From assembly GCA_002348095.1 (NCBI GenBank), contig DDYT01000047.1, positions 1 to 55,580 on the forward strand: a stretch of DNA of 55,580 bases. The letters run 5' to 3'. The notes beneath the pieces were generated by a model. The model saw nothing but the letters and a program-made list of their open reading frames with translations, was not told the DNA's origin and searched no databases. How positions within the stretch are numbered: the first letter of the stretch is position 1; each line of letters opens with the position of its first letter. The DNA comes from Erysipelotrichaceae bacterium UBA2227. Lineage in GTDB: Bacteria; Bacillota_I; Bacilli_A; Erysipelotrichales; Erysipelotrichaceae. Below, piece by piece: positions 25,175-34,094 of this stretch. Position numbers and translations under genes: made by a program.

Positions 25175-27469
25175 ATGAATGAACAAACACAAGTATTGGA
25201 ACTCGATCTGATCCTCGATCAGATCAGTAAACACGCTTCCTTTTCTTTGGGTAAGGAAGTCGTGCTTCGTCAGAAACCGCAAAACAAACGGCTGCTGATT
25301 CAACGAAACAATGATCGCATGCGCGATGCATTGCTTTTGACCGTGCGTTTCGGCGGTTTGCCTTTCAGTGGGATCAAAGACATCCGTGATTCGCTGGTCA
25401 AAGCAAAAAAGGGCGGATTGTTGTCGGTCGAGGAAGCAGTCTGGGTTTCCCGACACGGTCACGGCTGTGAAAGTATGAAAGCGGCCTTGCGCAAAACGGA
25501 ACTTTCCGTTCCTTTCGTTTTTGATCTGGTCGACAGTCTTCAAACCAACAGTGCACTGAGTAAGAAAATCGATTCCTGTTTCTCGCCTAATTATGAAGTG
25601 CTGGATTCGGCTTCGCCCTTGCTCAAGGACATCCGTGATAAACTGCGTAAAATGGATGCGGAAATCAGCCGACAGATCCAGAAGTTTATTTCGGCTAATG
25701 CGGACCGGCTGACCGATCAGCTGGCAACCTACCGGCATGACCGACTGGTTGTTCCGGTGCGGATTTCCGATAAGTATCATTTCAAAGGAGTCATTCACGG
25801 TGAGTCGGCTTCGGGTCAGACGGCCTATGTAGAGCCGGAATTTCTGTTGAATCTCAATAATGAAAAACAAACCCTGATATCGAGGGAAGAAGATGAAATC
25901 GAACGCATCTGCTGGGAAATCAGCGCTGCGATCGCCTCGGTATCTGATCAATATGTCGCCAATGTCGAAACCCTGGGTGAACTCGATGCATTGTTTGCCA
26001 AGGCACAATGGGGGAAAAACCGTGATGCGACCGTCGCTTCATTAAGTGAAGGCGGATTAGTCATCGAACACGGCCGCCATCCGCTTATCGATCCCAAACA
26101 GGTCGTTGCCAATACCTACCGTCTGCAACAGCCGTATCGCATGCTATTGATCACCGGACCCAACACCGGCGGAAAAACCGTATCACTGAAAGTGATCGGT
26201 TTGTTTACGCTGATGTTTTACTGCGGCATCCCGCTGCCGTGTGAAAATGCGCAGATTCCGCTGTTTGATGAAATCTATGCGGATATCGGGGATGAGCAGT
26301 CCATAGCTCAGTCGTTATCGACCTTTTCCTCGCATCTTGCCAGGATCGCGCGAATCACCCGCCATTGCACCAGGGATTCCTTGATTTTGCTGGATGAGCT
26401 GGGAGGCGGAACCGATCCCAATGAAGGTGAAAGCCTGGCCATTGCGATCCTTGAGTTTTTACGCAAAAAACAGGCATCGGTCGTTGCGACCACTCATTAC
26501 AACCGCCTGAAAAGTTACGGGGCTCAGCACAGTGAAATCCTATTGGCTTCCGTGCAGTTTGACTTACAGCAGTTGCGGCCGACGTACAAATACATCGAGG
26601 GATTGGCCGGTCAGTCATATGCCTTGGATATCGCATCGCGTTTTGAACTGGATGAAAATATCATTGCGATGGCACGGCAACTCAAAGAAGAAGGAAAGTC
26701 GGAAGTAAGTAAAATTTTGGAGAAACTGGAGAATCAGCTGGATGAGAATCGAAAGATCGAGGAAGAACTGAAGGTACAGCTGTCGGATGCGAAAGAACGG
26801 GAAGAAGCCCTGCGCAAGGAACTTGCCGCTTTTGAGCGAGGCAGGCAGGAACTTTTCGAAAATGCCCGCAGTGAGGCCAATGCCATAATCGAAGAAGCTT
26901 TGATCAAAACCGAAGAATATCTGCAGTTATTGAAAGAACAGGAAAAGCCGCATCAGCGCCTGGAAATTAAAAAGGCTTTAGAAGAAATGGCAGAGATCCA
27001 ACCGGAGGAAGTGCTTGAAGGGACGATTGCCGTGGGAGATACCGTACGGATCAATTCGACCTCACAAGTCGGAATCGTCACAGCGATCGATCGCAGTGCG
27101 TATTCCGTCGAGGTGTTGGGTAAGTCGTTTAAGGTAAGTAAAAAGCAGATCACCAAAATCACTCCGGTCAAAAAGAAAGCGACCCGGCATGTATCCGCCA
27201 CTTCAAATCTGATGACGCCGGTATCCATGGAGTGCAATGTCATCGGATTGCGGGTCGAGGAGGCTTTGCCGGTGGTGGAGAAATACATCGATGACTGTGT
27301 GTTACGTAATCTGAAGTCGGTGCGGATCGTTCACGGACACGGTACCGGGGCGTTGCGTAAAGCGATTTGGGCAAAACTGAATCATCACACTTCGATTGAA
27401 GAATTGCGTTTGGGCGGACAAGGTGAGGGCGGTGGCGGTGCGACCGTCGTGACACTTAAAGGAAAATAG
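25175..27469 (+). CDS. mutS2: MutS2 family ATPase/endonuclease
   Basis: Predicted 764-residue protein close to the usual 780 or so. It has the MutS core and ATPase domain, with Walker A GPNTGGKT at 328-335 and LLDELGGGTDPNEGE as Walker B and following loop. A long charged coiled-coil follows (about residues 500-600), and the C-terminal Smr domain contains the conserved VRIVHGHGTGALR segment. It lacks the N-terminal mismatch-reading domain of MutS. Family members act on recombination intermediates and on stalled or collided ribosomes. It starts four bases after cvpA without a strong ribosome-binding site, so coupling is likely; uvrC follows after one base. Confidence 0.93.
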   Translation: MNEQTQVLELDLILDQISKHASFSLGKEVVLRQKPQNKRLLIQRNNDRMRDALLLTVRFGGLPFSGIKDIRDSLVKAKKGGLLSVEEAVWVSRHGHGCESMKAALRKTELSVPFVFDLVDSLQTNSALSKKIDSCFSPNYEVLDSASPLLKDIRDKLRKMDAEISRQIQKFISANADRLTDQLATYRHDRLVVPVRISDKYHFKGVIHGESASGQTAYVEPEFLLNLNNEKQTLISREEDEIERICWEISAAIASVSDQYVANVETLGELDALFAKAQWGKNRDATVASLSEGGLVIEHGRHPLIDPKQVVANTYRLQQPYRMLLITGPNTGGKTVSLKVIGLFTLMFYCGIPLPCENAQIPLFDEIYADIGDEQSIAQSLSTFSSHLARIARITRHCTRDSLILLDELGGGTDPNEGESLAIAILEFLRKKQASVVATTHYNRLKSYGAQHSEILLASVQFDLQQLRPTYKYIEGLAGQSYALDIASRFELDENIIAMARQLKEEGKSEVSKILEKLENQLDENRKIEEELKVQLSDAKEREEALRKELAAFERGRQELFENARSEANAIIEEALIKTEEYLQLLKEQEKPHQRLEIKKALEEMAEIQPEEVLEGTIAVGDTVRINSTSQVGIVTAIDRSAYSVEVLGKSFKVSKKQITKITPVKKKATRHVSATSNLMTPVSMECNVIGLRVEEALPVVEKYIDDCVLRNLKSVRIVHGHGTGALRKAIWAKLNHHTSIEELRLGGQGEGGGGATVVTLKGK

Positions 27470-27470
27470 T

Positions 27471-29237
27471 ATGCTGAAAGAAAAACTGTCGTCCTTGCCG
27501 TTGCAACCGGGTTGTTATCTTATGAAAGATGGCAAAGGCGAGATCATCTATATCGGAAAAGCGAAAAAACTGAAGGCACGTGTCAATCAGTATTTTAGCG
27601 GTGCGCATGAAGGCAAAACGCAGAAAATGGTGTCACTGATTTCAGATTTTGATTATATCGTCACCAACACCGAAAAAGAGGCGCTGGTGCTGGAAATCAA
27701 TCTGATCAAGCAGTACCGTCCGCGATTCAATATCATGTTTATGGATGATAAATCGTATCCGTTTATCAAGATCACTTCGGAGGCATATCCGCAGCTGGTT
27801 GTGGTGAGAGATAAGAAGAAAGACAAAAAGGCGAGATATTTCGGTCCTTTTACCGATACGGCCGCAGCCCGTCAGACGGTTGCACTGCTTAACGATCTTT
27901 ATCCGATCCGTAAGTGTAAAACGATGCCTAAGAAAGTATGTCTGTATTATCATATCGGTCAATGTCTGGGACCCTGTCAGTTTGATATCGGTAAATATCA
28001 ATATGATGCCATGATCGATGAGATCGGCAGGTTTTTAAAAGGTGATAATCGGCTGATCATCAGCCGACTTCAACAGGAAATGAATGATGCCACCGCAGAC
28101 CTGGCTTTTGAGAAAGCAGCAAAGATCCGCGACACCATCCGGTCGATCGAGCACATTTCCCAAAAGCAGCAGGTTCAGTTTGGCGAGAGGATGCAGCAGG
28201 ATGTGTTTGCCTTTGCCATTTCTAAGAATATACTGTCGATCACCGGCTTTTTTGTGCGAGAGGGCAAGCTGATTCAAAAGACGTCGATCGTCGAACCGAC
28301 GGTGGAAAGTGCACAGGATGCTTTCACTTCGTATCTGATTCAGTTCTACAGTCAGATGCCCAAACCCAAAGAACTGCTTGTTCCTGCAGATTGTGATATC
28401 GATCTGTTAAGCGAGGTATTGAACATTCAAGTCCGTGCTCCGCAGCGCGGTGACAAACTGAAGCTCATTGAAATGGCACAGAACAATGCCCAAGAACAGT
28501 TATCGATGAAGTTTAAGATGGTCGAAAAATCGGAGATGTTTGGTGAGGTGGCCAGTAATCAGCTGGCTCAACTGCTAAATCTTCATTCCCTTTCGCGTAT
28601 CGAGCTTTTTGACAATTCGCACATTTCCGGGGCTTTTCTGGTGGCGGCGATGGTGGTTTTTACCGATGGCAAACCCCAACGTTCCCAATACCGTCGCTAT
28701 CGTCTCAGCGGCGGCAATAATGATGTGGCTTCGATGAAAGAAGTTCTATACCGACGGCTGTTTCGGATGCTCAGAGAAGATGGTGAGCGTCCGGATCTGA
28801 TCATCGTGGATGGCGGTTTACCGCAATTGGGGGCAGCCAGGGATATTATGGAGGCTTTGCATCTGGAAATCCCATTAATTGCTTTAGCGAAAGATGCCGG
28901 CCATAATACCGACTCGATTTTGCTCGATGAAGTCACTGATGTAAAACTGCTGCCGGGTGAACCGCTGACGATGTTTTTGTCAGCGATGCAGGATGAAGTT
29001 CATCGGTTTGCGATTACCTATCACCGTCTGCTTCGCCAAAAAGCTTCGACCCGGTCGATTTTGGATGAAATCGAGGGGATCGGTGAAAAACGAAAGAAAG
29101 AACTGCTCAGGCATTTCGGGTCGCTCAAAGCCATCAAAGAAGCCAGCGAAGAACAATTGCGAGAGGTCATCGGTAGACCTGCCGCCTTGGCTGTGATACA
29201 ATTTTTCAGAGATTTAAAGGAAGGTGAGCAAGAATGA
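27471..29237 (+). CDS. uvrC: UvrABC excinuclease subunit C
   Basis: Predicted 588-residue nucleotide-excision-repair nuclease. The N-terminal GIY-YIG nuclease (PGCYLMKDGKGEIIYIGKAKKLKARV, about residues 13-38) makes the 3' incision. A UVR/UvrB-interacting motif lies near residues 200-235, the RNase H-like domain for the 5' incision contains FDNSHISGAFLVAAMVVF, and IIVDGGLPQLGAA follows. The C-terminal helix-hairpin-helix (EIEGIGEKRKKELLRHFGS) binds DNA. The ATG is one base after the mutS2 stop and murI overlaps its end, so repair and wall genes are co-transcribed here. The start is unambiguous. Confidence 0.95.
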   Translation: MLKEKLSSLPLQPGCYLMKDGKGEIIYIGKAKKLKARVNQYFSGAHEGKTQKMVSLISDFDYIVTNTEKEALVLEINLIKQYRPRFNIMFMDDKSYPFIKITSEAYPQLVVVRDKKKDKKARYFGPFTDTAAARQTVALLNDLYPIRKCKTMPKKVCLYYHIGQCLGPCQFDIGKYQYDAMIDEIGRFLKGDNRLIISRLQQEMNDATADLAFEKAAKIRDTIRSIEHISQKQQVQFGERMQQDVFAFAISKNILSITGFFVREGKLIQKTSIVEPTVESAQDAFTSYLIQFYSQMPKPKELLVPADCDIDLLSEVLNIQVRAPQRGDKLKLIEMAQNNAQEQLSMKFKMVEKSEMFGEVASNQLAQLLNLHSLSRIELFDNSHISGAFLVAAMVVFTDGKPQRSQYRRYRLSGGNNDVASMKEVLYRRLFRMLREDGERPDLIIVDGGLPQLGAARDIMEALHLEIPLIALAKDAGHNTDSILLDEVTDVKLLPGEPLTMFLSAMQDEVHRFAITYHRLLRQKASTRSILDEIEGIGEKRKKELLRHFGSLKAIKEASEEQLREVIGRPAALAVIQFFRDLKEGEQE

Positions 29238-29974
29238 AACCGATCGGGATTTTAGATTCGGGGCTTGGCGGTGTCTCGGTCGTGTTGGCTTTGCACCGTG
29301 CTTATCCGGCGATGGCCATGGTATATCTGGCGGATCAGATCCATGCCCCTTACGGAAGCAAAAGCAAAGAAGAAATATGTGCGATCATGCATGATAATAT
29401 CAACTGGTTCAAACAGCAGGGGATCGATGAAGTATTGCTTGCATGCAATACGGCTTCTTCCAATGCGCTGGAATATCTTCACGAGCATTTTCCGACGATG
29501 AAGATCGACGGGATCATCGATGTGACCGTCGATCAGTTGGATGATGCGGATTGCATCGGTGTATTGGCCACATCGGCGACGATTGCTTCCCACGCTTACA
29601 AAAGCAAAATCGAGCGCCGGGTGGATGCGGTGGTTATTGAGCAGGCAGCGCCTGAGTTGGTCGGAATGATCGAAGCTCTGGAAGATGAAGAAAACTTGTT
29701 GAAGGTCTTGGACCAATATTGTGCATCGATCCGTGAATGTGATACGGTCATTCTGGGATGTACCCATTATCCGCTGATCCGACATCTGATTGCACAAAAG
29801 GTCTCGGGAAAGATCGTTGATTCGATCGAGCCGATCATCAAAAGTTTTGCGTCCAAAGAGATGGCCAGGGGGGATATCCGTATTTATACGACCAAGGATC
29901 CCGTCCATCTTTCAAAGCAGATCAAAATCATCTTTGGTGAGAAGATCGAAGTTATTAAAGGAGTGGTCAAGTGA
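29234..29974 (+). CDS. murI: Glutamate racemase
   Basis: Predicted 246-residue cofactor-independent racemase making D-glutamate for peptidoglycan. The two catalytic cysteines are C71 in LACNTASSN and C176 in GCTHYP, with D8 and S9 in LDSGLGG at the N-terminus. It is slightly shorter than the common 265 residues. Its ATG overlaps the uvrC stop (ATGA), preceded by AAGGTGAG, and the next gene overlaps its own stop. Its presence shows that the organism builds a peptidoglycan wall. Confidence 0.94.
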   Translation: MKPIGILDSGLGGVSVVLALHRAYPAMAMVYLADQIHAPYGSKSKEEICAIMHDNINWFKQQGIDEVLLACNTASSNALEYLHEHFPTMKIDGIIDVTVDQLDDADCIGVLATSATIASHAYKSKIERRVDAVVIEQAAPELVGMIEALEDEENLLKVLDQYCASIRECDTVILGCTHYPLIRHLIAQKVSGKIVDSIEPIIKSFASKEMARGDIRIYTTKDPVHLSKQIKIIFGEKIEVIKGVVK

Positions 29975-30429
29975 AATTCGTCATTGTCAGCGATAATCAC
30001 GGACGCATGGAAGTGCTCAACCGGATCGTTGCGGCACATCCGGATGCGGATGCATATTTTCACTTGGGAGACAGCGAACTGCCGCCGGAAAAACTGCGTC
30101 CGTTTGTTTCGGTCAAAGGAAACAATGATATGTATTATGATTTTCCGGAGCTCAGAGTACTGAATTTCGGTGATTTTAAGGTATTGCTTATTCACGGTCA
30201 CCAGTTTTACACATTTAAACGGGTGGAACAGATCATACACAAAGCCCACCAGCTGGGGTGTATGATTGCCTGTTACGGTCATACGCATTCATTTTTTACC
30301 CAGACTGCACAAGGGGTAACACTGATCAATCCGGGCTCGGTTTATTATAATCGTGACGGCACCCGGCCAAGTTATGCCATCGTTACTGTTGAGGGCAAAA
30401 AAGTATCGGTGCAACGAGTCGAATGTTGA
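29971..30429 (+). CDS. YfcE/MJ0936-type metallophosphoesterase
   Basis: Predicted 152-residue calcineurin-like phosphodiesterase. Dinuclear metal motifs are visible: SDNHG near residues 6-10, LGDSE near residue 32, GNND near residue 50, a histidine in IHGHQF and GHTHSFF near residues 108-114. It starts with GTG, overlapping the murI stop (GTGA), with GGAGTG before it. In Bacillus the equivalent cluster is racE-ysnA-ysnB, so this is the YsnB counterpart without the intervening NTP pyrophosphatase. The physiological substrate is unknown. Confidence 0.88.
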   Translation: MKFVIVSDNHGRMEVLNRIVAAHPDADAYFHLGDSELPPEKLRPFVSVKGNNDMYYDFPELRVLNFGDFKVLLIHGHQFYTFKRVEQIIHKAHQLGCMIACYGHTHSFFTQTAQGVTLINPGSVYYNRDGTRPSYAIVTVEGKKVSVQRVEC

Positions 30430-30430
30430 C

Positions 30431-30459
30431 TTGCACATCGGTTGAAATTTTGATATTAT
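30431..30459 (+). promoter_or_regulatory. tRNA-Arg promoter
   Basis: TTGCAC, a 17-base spacer and TATTAT, placing the start of transcription a few bases before the tRNA. An alternative -35 TTGACT begins at 30426. Confidence 0.6.
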
Positions 30460-30472
30460 ATTTCAGCACGAT

Positions 30473-30549
30473 GTCCACGTAGCTCAGTCGGATAGAGCAT
30501 GCGCCTTCTAAGCGCACGGTCGGGAGTTCGAGTCTCTCCGTGGACGCCA
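30473..30549 (+). tRNA. tRNA-Arg, anticodon TCT
   Basis: A 77-base cloverleaf with encoded CCA. Acceptor GTCCACG pairs with CGTGGAC; the D stem is GCTC/GAGC; the anticodon stem TGCGC/GCGCA encloses loop CTTCTAA with anticodon TCT at 30507-30509; the T stem GGGAG/CTCTC encloses TTCGAGT. The discriminator base is G. It reads AGA (and by wobble AGG) codons. It stands alone between its own promoter and terminator. Confidence 0.97.
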
Positions 30550-30558
30550 TGATAAATC

Positions 30559-30579
30559 ACCAACTGCTGTTGGTTTTTT
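30559..30579 (+). terminator. tRNA-Arg terminator
   Basis: ACCAAC / GTTGGT stem with a TGCT loop and six T. Confidence 0.85.
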
Positions 30580-30782
30580 ATTTTCTTAAGAAAAGGGTGG
30601 ATAAAAATCCCGATTGGGATATAATTATGTAGGGATTTAGGGATATACACATAAATTACCACAATCAGAAACGGTTCATCCGACAGTTAAGCAGTTGAAA
30701 ATGATTGTCAGATGATGTTTTGTTTTGTCTGGTCCACGCAGGAAAAACTGCGATATAATGTACATGAATACTGGAGGGTACG
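30580..30782 (+). other. Intergenic region before the second MFS gene
   Basis: About 200 bases without a gene. I see a short ATCCC-GATT-GGGAT dyad near 30608-30621 and, before the MFS start, TATAAT at 30754-30759 with no good -35 at normal spacing, then the CTGGAGGG ribosome-binding site. No integrase remnant or repeat of the tRNA 3' end is visible. Confidence 0.5.
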
Positions 30783-32009
30783 ATGAAATCACATACGTTA
30801 TGGACGCGCAATTATACGACGATCACTGTAGGAACGATCATTTCGGCGATCGGCGGGGTCGGTCTGAATTTTGCATTAAGCGTTCTTATATACAATAAAA
30901 CCGGTTCAACCCTTTTATCGGCGTTGTTTGCCGGTGTCATATCGCTTCCCAATATACTTCTGCCGTTGTTTATCGGTCCGTATATCGACAAGCTGCCGCG
31001 CAAGTGGATCATTGTCATCTCAGACTTCTTGATGGGACTGCTTTTTTTGTCGGTGGGGTATATTACGCGTAACGGTTATTTTGCCTATATTCCATATATG
31101 ATTTTGGGTCTGATCATATCCACCAACGGCGTTATTTATCATATTGCCTATGAATCACTGTTTCCGGAACTTATCCCGGACGGAATGTTACAGAAGGGGT
31201 ATTCGATCAGTTCGCTCATTTATCCGACCGTCAATACCCTGGTATTGCCGGTGGCTGCCGTGATATTTGAAAGGTATGGGATTTCCGGGATATTTCTGAT
31301 CGAAGGAGCTCTGCTGCTGGTTGCTTCCGGTTTTGAGACACTAATCAAAATTGAGGAGAAGCAGGCGATTTTGGCCAAGGCGAATCCTCAGCCGTTTTGG
31401 ACCATGGTCAAAGAAGGCTTTGCGTATTTAGCCAAGGAAAAAGGATTGATTGCGATTTTTGCCTATTTTTTCTTTATCTTTTTTACCGGTGAAGGGCTGG
31501 GCGTTCTGCTGTATCCGTTTTTTGAAAATCATCCCGCACTCGATGTTACGATGTTTGCGCTGCTGATCTCGTTTGCGACGGCCGGTCGGCTGTTTGGCGG
31601 ATTGGCTCACTATGTGATCAAAATTCCGACGCATCTGAGGTTCAGGGTTGCGGCAATCGTGTATTTTTCACTCAATATCATCTCGGGGATTTTGCTGTTT
31701 ACCAACTATTACTTTATGATCGCCCTTCAGTTTATGATGGGATTACTGTCCATCAACTCGTTTAATATCCGTATGTCTTCGGTTCAAAGCTATGTGCCTT
31801 CGGAAAAAAGAGGCAGGGTCAACGGGGTGTTTCAGATCATCGTTTCGCTGGGTATGCTTTCCGGACGTCTGCTGGCGGGGTATCTGGGAGAATTCTTTAA
31901 ATTCGAGTACATCGTCTTGGCATTGAACATGTTTGGATTGCTGGCGTTTTATATGATCATCTGGCGTAACCGTAAATCGATTGCGTTGATTTACAATCGG
32001 AAGGTATAA
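30783..32009 (+). CDS. MFS transporter
   Basis: Predicted 408-residue major facilitator with about twelve membrane segments. PYIDKLPRKWIIVISD near residues 67-82 fills the place of the MFS A motif, and VPSEKRGRVNGVFQI near residues 339-353 is the corresponding loop in the second half. It resembles the same broad Bacillota drug-efflux group as the MFS gene at 19862, but the two differ widely in sequence. GGAGGG precedes the ATG. It is followed after ten bases by an unknown soluble protein gene, possibly co-transcribed. The substrate is unknown. Confidence 0.82.
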   Translation: MKSHTLWTRNYTTITVGTIISAIGGVGLNFALSVLIYNKTGSTLLSALFAGVISLPNILLPLFIGPYIDKLPRKWIIVISDFLMGLLFLSVGYITRNGYFAYIPYMILGLIISTNGVIYHIAYESLFPELIPDGMLQKGYSISSLIYPTVNTLVLPVAAVIFERYGISGIFLIEGALLLVASGFETLIKIEEKQAILAKANPQPFWTMVKEGFAYLAKEKGLIAIFAYFFFIFFTGEGLGVLLYPFFENHPALDVTMFALLISFATAGRLFGGLAHYVIKIPTHLRFRVAAIVYFSLNIISGILLFTNYYFMIALQFMMGLLSINSFNIRMSSVQSYVPSEKRGRVNGVFQIIVSLGMLSGRLLAGYLGEFFKFEYIVLALNMFGLLAFYMIIWRNRKSIALIYNRKV

Positions 32010-32019
32010 GGGTGAGAGC

Positions 32020-32742
32020 ATGGCTGATTATTATTCGGAGTTTTGGCAGAAAATCGACGAACTGATGAGGCAGGATAAGACGGAAGATGTTTTAAGGCTG
32101 GTTCGGGAAGAGCTGTCGATGCCGTATATCCCGATGGCGGATCAACAGCGATTGCTTGAGCTGGAAAAGTCGTTGCGTCCGCAAGCAGTCAAGCCGGCAC
32201 TGTCTGAGGATGAAATGATGAGCGATATCAAAGACGGTGGCTTACGTTCCCTGGCAGCCCTTGATCAGCTGCGTAAAAGCAATCTGCGGATGTTTGCCGA
32301 TGAGATCCAGTCGCTGTTTGATGCGGGTCTGCATCCGCTGATCGGCAGTCTGCTGGTGCAGATACTGATCGAACAACAGCTGACCGAAACGTTTGTCTGG
32401 CATAAAAACGGACAGCGGTTTGAGTTCATTCCGATGTATTTGCCGTTGCCCTGGGAAAGTGATGGGTATCTGGCTGCGCTGTCACTTTTGCGTCAGTGGC
32501 TGGAAAATGATAATCCGTCACTGCTGAAAATGTGTGCGGATGTCCTCGATGGCGAGGCCACGCTGGTCTTGCCGATGAGTTTCAGTGAGGAAGAAGGGGC
32601 GATTCTGGCTGGTTCCGTGCTGAGATTTGTTTATCTGGCGCTAAATGATGTAAATGAGTGGCGAAAAGCCGTGATTGAATTTAAAATAGAAGAGCCACAA
32701 CTTTTCGAAATCTCCGGCCTTCCGGAGTTTAGCACTCTTTAG
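32020..32742 (+). CDS. Uncharacterised soluble protein (possibly DUF3196-like)
   Basis: Predicted 240-residue acidic, helix-rich cytoplasmic protein; no signal peptide, membrane segment or catalytic motif that I recognise. Residues 1 to about 65 look like a helical repeat (LVREELSMPYIPMADQQRLLELEK). A charged linker follows, then a compact domain with QILIEQQLTETFVWHKNG near residue 110 and LPLPWESDGY near residue 140. This layout and its place before tig remind me of the DUF3196 family seen in Erysipelotrichia and mollicutes, but I am not sure. Its last codons form a GC-rich hairpin and run into the CIRCE element of tig. Confidence 0.7.
   Translation: MADYYSEFWQKIDELMRQDKTEDVLRLVREELSMPYIPMADQQRLLELEKSLRPQAVKPALSEDEMMSDIKDGGLRSLAALDQLRKSNLRMFADEIQSLFDAGLHPLIGSLLVQILIEQQLTETFVWHKNGQRFEFIPMYLPLPWESDGYLAALSLLRQWLENDNPSLLKMCADVLDGEATLVLPMSFSEEEGAILAGSVLRFVYLALNDVNEWRKAVIEFKIEEPQLFEISGLPEFSTL
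32712..32730 (+). terminator. Weak terminator-like hairpin at the end of the unknown gene
   Basis: CTCCGG / CCGGAG stem with a CCTT loop and only three following T. It lies inside the coding sequence, just before CIRCE. Confidence 0.35.
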
Positions 32743-32755
32743 TTGACAGTGCTAA
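32729..32755. promoter_or_regulatory. CIRCE element (HrcA operator) upstream of tig
   Basis: TTAGCACTC, nine bases, then CAGTGCTAA. This matches the CIRCE consensus TTAGCACTC-N9-GAGTGCTAA at 17 of 18 positions; only the first base of the right arm differs. The right arm overlaps the -35 box, an ideal place for repression by HrcA. It also overlaps the last codons of the upstream gene. Confidence 0.9.
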
Positions 32756-32770
32756 CAGTTGTGTTATAAT
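32743..32770 (+). promoter_or_regulatory. tig promoter
   Basis: Consensus TTGACA, a 16-base spacer and perfect TATAAT. The -35 lies inside the CIRCE dyad. Confidence 0.85.
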
Positions 32771-32797
32771 GTACATGCAAAATATTGGAGGATATCA

Positions 32798-34075
32798 ATG
32801 AAAACAACTTGGATTTTAGGTGAGCAGTCCACCGGCGTGCTGAAGGTAACGGTCAGCGGCGATGTCTGGACGTCAGCTCAAGAGAAAGCTTTTAACAAAT
32901 TGGCGCAAAATGTCGAGCTGCCGGGGTTCCGTAAGGGCCAGGCTCCCAAAGCACTGATTCGTAAACAACTGAAAGAATCAGCCATTTTGATGGAAGCCGT
33001 GGAAAACGTGGCGAATGAAGCGTACTTGTTTGGCTTAAATGAGCACAAGCTCAATCCGATCACGACACCGCAATTGGATGTCGAAGGGTTAACGGAAAGT
33101 GAAGTGACATTGGTATTCGATGTGACGGTCGCTCCGGAAGTGACGCTGGGCGAATACAAAGGGTTATCAGTTCAACGTCAGGAAGTGGCGGTCGAACAAG
33201 GGGATATCGATGCACGTCTGAATAAGATGCGTGAGGATTTCGCGGAGTTAGTCGTTAAGGAAGACGGCGTGGTCGCTGTTGGCGATACGGCCGTGATCGA
33301 TTTTGAAGGATTTAAAGACGGTGTTGCTTTTGACGGCGGTAAAGGGGAGAACCACCCACTGGTCATCGGTTCCAACAGCTTTATTCCGGGATTTGAAGAT
33401 CAGGTCGTCAATATGACGGTCAACGAGGAAAAAGAGATTGCTGTCGTATTTCCTGAAGATTACGGTGCCGCTCATTTGGCAGGGGCTCCGGTCATCTTTA
33501 AAGTAAAAGTTAATGAAGTCAAGGTGCGTCAGGTACCTGAGTTAAATGATGATTTCGTGAAGGATGTCAATGCACCGGGTGTTGCGACGTTAGAAGAGCT
33601 GATCGAAAAAGTGCGAATGGATATTTACGGCGAAAAAGAAAAGGCGGCTTCCGATGCTTTCGACAATGAGTTGTTGGGTAAGGTCGTGGAAGGTGCTTCC
33701 GTCGAAATTCCGCAAGTTATGATCGATGATGAAACCAATGCGATGTTTGAGGACTTCAAACGCCGATTGGAACAACAAGGATTCAACATTGAAATGTACT
33801 CGCAAATCACCGGTCAGACCGAGGAGTTCTTAAAAGAACAGATCGGCCGTGATGCTGCCGGAAAAGTAAAAGTCCGCTTGGTATTGAGTGCAATTGCGAA
33901 AAGTGAAGGTTTGGAAGCTTCCGATCAGGAAGTCGATTCAGAGTTCGCTTCGATCGCGTCGGCTTACAATATGGAAGTCGACCAAGTCAAGCAGTACATT
34001 CAGCCTCAGCAGATCGCTTATGACCTGCGCTTGAAAAAAGCGTATGACTTCATCAAAGAATCCGCAAACAACTAA
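32798..34075 (+). CDS. tig: Trigger factor (ribosome-associated chaperone and peptidyl-prolyl isomerase)
   Basis: Predicted 425-residue chaperone that meets nascent chains at the ribosome exit tunnel. The ribosome-binding loop GFRKGQAP is at residues 43-50, the FKBP-like isomerase domain covers about residues 150-240 (AVIDFEGFKDGVAFDGGKGENHPLVIGS...IPGFE), and the C-terminal helical arms complete the fold. TTGGAGG precedes the ATG; an upstream TTG overlaps the promoter. Here the gene is controlled by a CIRCE element and a consensus promoter, so heat or protein damage should raise it through HrcA. A terminator separates it from lon. Confidence 0.95.
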   Translation: MKTTWILGEQSTGVLKVTVSGDVWTSAQEKAFNKLAQNVELPGFRKGQAPKALIRKQLKESAILMEAVENVANEAYLFGLNEHKLNPITTPQLDVEGLTESEVTLVFDVTVAPEVTLGEYKGLSVQRQEVAVEQGDIDARLNKMREDFAELVVKEDGVVAVGDTAVIDFEGFKDGVAFDGGKGENHPLVIGSNSFIPGFEDQVVNMTVNEEKEIAVVFPEDYGAAHLAGAPVIFKVKVNEVKVRQVPELNDDFVKDVNAPGVATLEELIEKVRMDIYGEKEKAASDAFDNELLGKVVEGASVEIPQVMIDDETNAMFEDFKRRLEQQGFNIEMYSQITGQTEEFLKEQIGRDAAGKVKVRLVLSAIAKSEGLEASDQEVDSEFASIASAYNMEVDQVKQYIQPQQIAYDLRLKKAYDFIKESANN

Positions 34076-34094
34076 GACGCTTTGCGTCTTTTTT
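34074..34094 (+). terminator. Intrinsic terminator/attenuator between tig and lon
   Basis: AAGACGC / GCGTCTT stem with a TTT loop and six T, starting in the tig stop codon. Only 19 bases separate it from the lon start, so lon depends on read-through or on a promoter inside tig. Confidence 0.88.

Noticed and set aside
25145..26008. 287-codon minus-strand frame over the start of mutS2
   Set aside because: Shadow of mutS2; no start signal and low-complexity, family-free sequence.
30456..30662. Minus-strand 68-codon frame containing GETRTPDRALRRRMLYPTELRG
   Set aside because: This is the translated antisense of the tRNA-Arg gene, a well-known source of false proteins.
30550..30782. Integration site at the tRNA-Arg 3' end
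   Set aside because: No integrase, no direct repeat of the tRNA end and ordinary genes follow.
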